The notes under the pieces: model-generated | The model's database searches: none | What the model saw: only the letters and a program-made list of their open reading frames with translations | What the model was told of the DNA's origin: nothing | Shown here: positions 4,586-8,536 of the stretch, piece after piece | Numbering within the stretch: the first letter of the stretch is position 1 | Layout: every line of letters starts with the position of its first letter | NCBI GenBank assembly: GCA_934630905.1 | Contig: CAKTXN010000075.1 | Location: 1-8,536, forward strand | Origin: an uncultured Eggerthellaceae bacterium | GTDB taxonomy: Bacteria > Actinomycetota > Coriobacteriia > Coriobacteriales > Eggerthellaceae | Length of the DNA stretch: 8,536 nucleotides | Direction of reading: 5' to 3' | Program-made: the position numbers and the translations under genes

Positions 4586-7219
4586 GCACGTTCTAGTCAG
4601 ACTCAAACAAAGAGGCGTTCTTCCTCGACGAATACTTCTCGAAACTCCGGCAAGCGTCGGCTGAATTCATCTGCGCCCGAACAGGGCTTTCTTGACGATG
4701 AGGCAAAACGCAATATCCTGGGCATTTCTGTAATCATTCTCGCCATCATCTTGCTTGTTGCAGCGATTTTGCCATCGAAAGCAGTCGTTACTTCGTTCGT
4801 ATCAGATGTCTTGCATCTAACATTTGGTGTGGGTTGTTATGTTTTCCCTGTATTTCTTGCTGCGATTGGTTTGAGTCTTATGATCCAATCAGAGCGTGAA
4901 CATGTTTCGAGTCGCGCTGCGTTGGGTTTGCTGCTTATTTTTATCGCGATTCTGACAATCCTTTCGCTTTTTAGCCCGAATGCCGTTTCTGTTGGACCCG
5001 AGGCAGTGTTCGAGAAGAAGAGCGTCATTTCGCTGGGTGGATATGTTGGAGCAGGCATTGCTTGGGTTGGTCTGACATTATTTGGCCAGGTCATTGCTAC
5101 GATTATAGCTGCTGGTGTTATTGTCGTCTCGCTCTTTGTCATTGGTTTTTCACTGAATGATTTCAAGAACAAGATTGATCAAAAGCGCAAAGAACACGCT
5201 CGCAAGAAAGAGGGAGAAGCTGCTCTTCCTTCTGCTGCGTTGAAAACGGGTGCGCCGAACGTTGCAGGCTACACCAGGCCGTTGACTCCCGTCGATGCTC
5301 TTCAGGCGCCGGCTTCTGAACAGAAGAAGGCATATCGACCCGCAACGTCTCTGGTGGGCAAGGGGTCGCTGTTCGAGAAGAAGAAGCGCGAAGGATGGGT
5401 TGACCCCACCATTGCTGAGCTGGAAAAGGAGAAGGATGCGGCGCAAAAAACAACGCTCATCAAGCGAGGAAACAGTGCTGATTCCATGGCAACCGAAGAT
5501 ACTGCCGGTGCGAGCGCCGTTGCAGGCGCTGCAGCCGGCACGCTTGCCGCGACGTCAGCAACGGGTGGAAAAACGCGCGTCTTGCGCAAAAAGGCCGCAT
5601 CTGGTGCCGATGAGCTCTCCGATATCAAGGCAGGCGAATCAAAGCCGCTCACGCGTAAACTCGGTCAGAAAAAGATCGACCCCGAAAGCGCTGACACCAC
5701 GAAGGGCGCTCGCAAAAACAGGGTAAAGCCCGATGAATCGCTTGCTGTTCCAGCGCCTCTTGAAGGCTTCGAGCTGCCGCCAACTGAGTACTTACGTCGC
5801 TCCGAAGTGCAGGCGCATTCCAGCGCGTCCGACGAGGAGCTTGCGGAAACAGCAGAGATTCTTGCCGAAACGCTCGAGGACTTCGGCATTTCCATTGAGG
5901 TTAAAGGTTGGGTTGCCGGCCCTACGGTCACGCTGTTTAAAATTTCGCTTCCATCAGGTGTTCGCGTGAATCGCGTTACCGTTCTAAGTGATGACATCGC
6001 TTTGGCGCTGGCAGCACCGGGCGTACGTATCTTTGCGCCAATTCCTGGCACGAATTATGTTGGTATCGAAGTGCCGAACAAAGTGCGTCAGAATGTTTTG
6101 TTGGGCGACGTTTTGGACTGTGCACCCGCAGGTCCGCTGCAGTGCGCGGTGGGCAAAGATGTTGAAGGCAATAACGTTGTTATGGACCTTGCAAAAGCAC
6201 CGCATGTTTTGATTGGCGGCACCACGGGCTCCGGTAAATCGGTGGGAATCAATTCTTTCATCATGTCTATGCTTATGCGCAACACGCCTAACGAAGTGCG
6301 CATGATCCTGATTGACCCGAAACGCGTGGAATTCAGTCTATATAACGGCATCCCGCACCTGTATATTCCTGTTGTAGAGGACCCCAAAGATGCATCTGCC
6401 GCTTTGAACTGGGGTGTTGCCGAAATGGAACGAAGACTGAAGCTGTTTTCATCCGTTGGCGCCCGTAATATCGCCCAGTTCAACACAAAAGTGCAATCGG
6501 GTGAACTTGAAAACGAAAACGCACTACCGTTTATCGTGATCGTCATCGATGAGCTTGCAGACTTGATGATGAACGTTGGCAAGGAAGTTGAATTTTCCAT
6601 TAGCCGCTTGGCTCAGCTGGCGCGCGCTGCGGGTATTCATTTGATAGTTGCAACTCAGCGTCCTTCCGCAAACGTTGTTACCGGTCTTATCAAGTCGAAT
6701 ATTACGACCCGTATTGCGTTTACCGTGGCTTCGGGCATTGACTCACGCGTTATTTTGGATTCTCCTGGCGCTGAAAACTTAACGAATAACGGTGACTTGC
6801 TGTTTTCGAAGCCTGATTTAGCGAAACCGCTTCGTATTCAGGGCTGCTACGTTTCCGAAGACGAGATCAACGATGTTGTTGAGCACTTGAAGCAGCAGGG
6901 CGATCCCGATTACCACTCCGAAATCCTTCAGGTCAACACCATGTCGCTGGGCGATACGGCTCCCGATGGAAGCGGCGGGCGCGGCGGATGCGATGACCCG
7001 CTTTTGTGGGAGGCTGCTGAAATTGTTGTTTCTGCGGGAACTGCATCGACATCCTATATACAGCGACGCCTCAGTGTAGGATATTCACGAGCAGGTCGAA
7101 TCATGGATATGCTCGAAAGCAAGGGCGTCGTCGGTCCCCAGAACGGCAGTAAAGCGCGTGAAGTGCTCGTCGATGCTTTGGAATTGGAAACGCTCAAGGC
7201 GTTTGAGCTCAACGATTAA
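4583..7219 (+). CDS. ftsK: DNA translocase FtsK/SpoIIIE
   Basis: This is a membrane-anchored hexameric ATP-driven DNA pump that clears chromosome DNA from the division septum. The 878-residue protein has a basic N-terminus (1-43), then hydrophobic membrane segments near 44-64, 76-101, 112-131 and 152-191 (the last may be two helices or one plus a re-entrant Gly-rich stretch). A charged, Ala/Gly/Lys-rich linker spans about 192-395. The motor begins near 396 (FELPPTEYL). Walker A GGTTGSGKS is at 545-553 (K552) and Walker B in IVIVIDELADLMM (D656, E657), followed by ARAAGIHLIVATQRPS and NITTRIAF. The C-terminal winged-helix gamma domain (about 804-870, from DDPLLWEAAEIVV to GVVGPQNGSKAREV) reads DNA polarity motifs. 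The length fits the shorter-linker FtsK/SpoIIIE group, not E. coli FtsK (over 1,300). Sporulation cannot be inferred. The rodZ-like gene starts 14 bases later. Confidence 0.96.
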   Translation: MARSSQTQTKRRSSSTNTSRNSGKRRLNSSAPEQGFLDDEAKRNILGISVIILAIILLVAAILPSKAVVTSFVSDVLHLTFGVGCYVFPVFLAAIGLSLMIQSEREHVSSRAALGLLLIFIAILTILSLFSPNAVSVGPEAVFEKKSVISLGGYVGAGIAWVGLTLFGQVIATIIAAGVIVVSLFVIGFSLNDFKNKIDQKRKEHARKKEGEAALPSAALKTGAPNVAGYTRPLTPVDALQAPASEQKKAYRPATSLVGKGSLFEKKKREGWVDPTIAELEKEKDAAQKTTLIKRGNSADSMATEDTAGASAVAGAAAGTLAATSATGGKTRVLRKKAASGADELSDIKAGESKPLTRKLGQKKIDPESADTTKGARKNRVKPDESLAVPAPLEGFELPPTEYLRRSEVQAHSSASDEELAETAEILAETLEDFGISIEVKGWVAGPTVTLFKISLPSGVRVNRVTVLSDDIALALAAPGVRIFAPIPGTNYVGIEVPNKVRQNVLLGDVLDCAPAGPLQCAVGKDVEGNNVVMDLAKAPHVLIGGTTGSGKSVGINSFIMSMLMRNTPNEVRMILIDPKRVEFSLYNGIPHLYIPVVEDPKDASAALNWGVAEMERRLKLFSSVGARNIAQFNTKVQSGELENENALPFIVIVIDELADLMMNVGKEVEFSISRLAQLARAAGIHLIVATQRPSANVVTGLIKSNITTRIAFTVASGIDSRVILDSPGAENLTNNGDLLFSKPDLAKPLRIQGCYVSEDEINDVVEHLKQQGDPDYHSEILQVNTMSLGDTAPDGSGGRGGCDDPLLWEAAEIVVSAGTASTSYIQRRLSVGYSRAGRIMDMLESKGVVGPQNGSKAREVLVDALELETLKAFELND

Positions 7220-7233
7220 ACAGGGGTGAGGTA

Positions 7234-8536
7234 ATGGCTCTTAATAAAGGTTTTGGCCGCCAGCTTCGCGATGCGCGCGTGAGCAGCGGTCTTACCTATG
7301 GAACCATATCTCGTAAGCTGCGCATTCGCAGCGATATTCTTCAGGCAATTGAAGAAGAGGATTTTGCAGCGATTCCGCCCCATAGTTATGCGCGGGGCAT
7401 GGTTCACGCTTATGCAAGTCTTTTAGGGCTTGATGCCGATAAAGTGACCGACGATTACATGGAAGCCGTTGCGGCGGTTGAGGGAAGGTCCTCATCACGC
7501 AGACGCTCCCGTTCGACCACGTTGCCGAGTTCGTTAGGCGGTGACTTCTCCTCTGACGACATCGAGCGCATCTATCGCGAGGATTCGCAAGATGCGGCGC
7601 GCGAACGCTTGAGAAGGAGAAGGGAGCAGCGAAGCGGAGAGCAGGCGAATCGCCAGAATGCCTCCCGCGGCAATCATGCGCCTTACGAGGACGCACATCG
7701 CTCGCGTCAATCGAATAATCGCCCGAACAGGAGAAATACCGGCGACGATGTTCGCGGACGTCGTCGTGGAACGTCTCAGCGCGAGATCGCACGCAACGGC
7801 GGATACCGCGCGCAAGGGCATACCGATAACCATGCAGCTTCGAATGTCATCGGCGCAGCGGGCGCCGTTTTCGCCCGTGCCGCCGATACCGTTGCCGAAA
7901 CAGTAGGCGGTGCATTCGCTTCGCGGAAAAAGATTGACATCAACCACTCGATCTATGCTGACAGGAAGCAGGGCGGTTTTCCCAAGAGCCGCTCCCAGCA
8001 ATCGTTTGGCGCCATGAACAGCCGCCAAAATATCATGAGCTCCCAAAGTTACGGCATTGATAGCGCTAAGCCGGTTGTGAGAAAACTACCGCTTTTGGTA
8101 GCAGTTGTGGTGGTTCTTGTCTTGCTCATTATCGCTGCGAATTCCTTGTTCTCTAAACCTGCTTCGTCTTCAAGCGGCTCTTCGGGTGCAGCAAGCTCCA
8201 GCTCGTCAGTTGCGATTTCTGGCTTGACTGATCCTGGATCTGCGGGAACGGTTGAAAAGGAAACAACTGTTGTTCCTATTGCTCCTACGGCGGCTGTTTT
8301 TACGTATGAAGTAGCCGATGGCGAAGATTGTTATCTTGAAATTTACCTTGATGGCTCAAGCACTCCGACAGTTGCCGGCACGTATACCGGCCCAAAACGC
8401 GGAACGTATGACGTAACGGGAACGCTTTCGTTCGTGACAAGCCGCCCTGGCGCCGTTACGTTGAAGGTCGATGGCAAAGCGGTTGAGCTACAAGATGACA
8501 ACAATGATGGCGTCTACGTTTACAATATGGACTTTA
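7234..8536 (+). CDS. RodZ-like helix-turn-helix membrane protein (3' end outside window)
   Basis: The open frame from ATG 7234 has no stop through the window end, giving 434 visible codons. The start has a strong GGGGTGAGG (7223-7231) just upstream and lies 14 bases after ftsK, implying cotranscription. Residues 1-76 match the RodZ-type Xre-family HTH: FGRQLRDARVSSGLTYGTIS, then ILQAIEEEDFAAIPPHSYARGMVHAYASLLGLD. Residues 77-284 are a long, mostly Arg/Ser/Asn/Gln-rich linker, with an Ala/Gly-rich, possibly amphipathic stretch at 205-229. A single transmembrane helix lies near 287-303, then a Ser/Gly/Ala-rich spacer (310-325) and an extracytoplasmic beta domain (from about 338) with GTLSFVTSRPGAVTLKVDGKAVEL, resembling the DUF4115 domain of RodZ. 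RodZ links the cell-shape cytoskeleton MreB to the membrane; whether MreB exists here is unknown. In Bacillus a homologue (ymfM) also lies in the spoIIIE neighbourhood. No symbol is given because the linker is atypical and the 3' end is missing. Confidence 0.85.
   Translation, partial: MALNKGFGRQLRDARVSSGLTYGTISRKLRIRSDILQAIEEEDFAAIPPHSYARGMVHAYASLLGLDADKVTDDYMEAVAAVEGRSSSRRRSRSTTLPSSLGGDFSSDDIERIYREDSQDAARERLRRRREQRSGEQANRQNASRGNHAPYEDAHRSRQSNNRPNRRNTGDDVRGRRRGTSQREIARNGGYRAQGHTDNHAASNVIGAAGAVFARAADTVAETVGGAFASRKKIDINHSIYADRKQGGFPKSRSQQSFGAMNSRQNIMSSQSYGIDSAKPVVRKLPLLVAVVVVLVLLIIAANSLFSKPASSSSGSSGAASSSSSVAISGLTDPGSAGTVEKETTVVPIAPTAAVFTYEVADGEDCYLEIYLDGSSTPTVAGTYTGPKRGTYDVTGTLSFVTSRPGAVTLKVDGKAVELQDDNNDGVYVYNMDF

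Noticed and set aside
5469..5570. Ala/Gly-rich stretch in FtsK suspected as a repeat or insertion
   Set aside because: It stays in frame, shows no repeated unit, and low-complexity linkers are normal between the membrane and motor parts of FtsK.
7534..8046. A 170-codon minus-strand frame inside the rodZ-like gene
   Set aside because: The sense frame has a strong start, recognisable HTH, membrane helix and C-terminal domain. The antisense frame has no supporting signal.

Overview
The window reads as ordinary core chromosome of a bacterium, with every gene on the + strand and almost no unexplained space. In order it holds: the 3' end of pnp (polynucleotide phosphorylase), dapB and dapA (two consecutive steps of the diaminopimelate/lysine pathway), rnj (ribonuclease J), ftsK/spoIIIE (DNA translocase) and the start of a rodZ-like gene that runs off the right edge. 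Base composition is moderate, about half G+C by eye. The order dapA-rnj-ftsK, with pnp and dapB close by, resembles Actinomycetota and Bacillota. The long basic N-terminal extension on RNase J and the Arg-rich tail on PNPase point to Actinomycetota. The moderate G+C would fit a Coriobacteriia-type lineage (for example Eggerthellaceae), but that placement is inference from memory of gene order and composition, not a search result.

Layout. Positions 1-468 carry the end of pnp, closed by a strong intrinsic terminator at 551-584, so dapB probably opens a new transcription unit. The dapB upstream region (585-718) is AT-rich and contains a perfect tandem heptamer and a -10-like CATAAT. A closely similar 14-base stretch lies upstream of dapA. 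dapB, dapA and rnj follow with gaps of 96 and 118 bases. A second intrinsic terminator lies just after rnj (4514-4544), overlapped by a perfect TATAAT hexamer that could restart transcription for ftsK. ftsK uses a TTG start with a strong ribosome binding site. The rodZ-like gene starts only 14 bases after ftsK and is almost certainly cotranscribed with it.

Function. DapA and DapB supply tetrahydrodipicolinate for lysine and, where used, meso-diaminopimelate for peptidoglycan. FtsK and the RodZ-like protein act at the envelope and divisome. PNPase and RNase J are the main 3' and 5' RNA-decay enzymes. The locus thus groups wall precursor synthesis, RNA turnover and chromosome segregation/cell shape.

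I see no mobile element, CRISPR array, RNA gene or obviously undescribed system. The observations most worth a second look are the unusually long Arg/Ser-rich cytoplasmic linker of the RodZ-like protein, the promoter-like hexamer embedded at the rnj terminator, and the shared motif in front of dapB and dapA.
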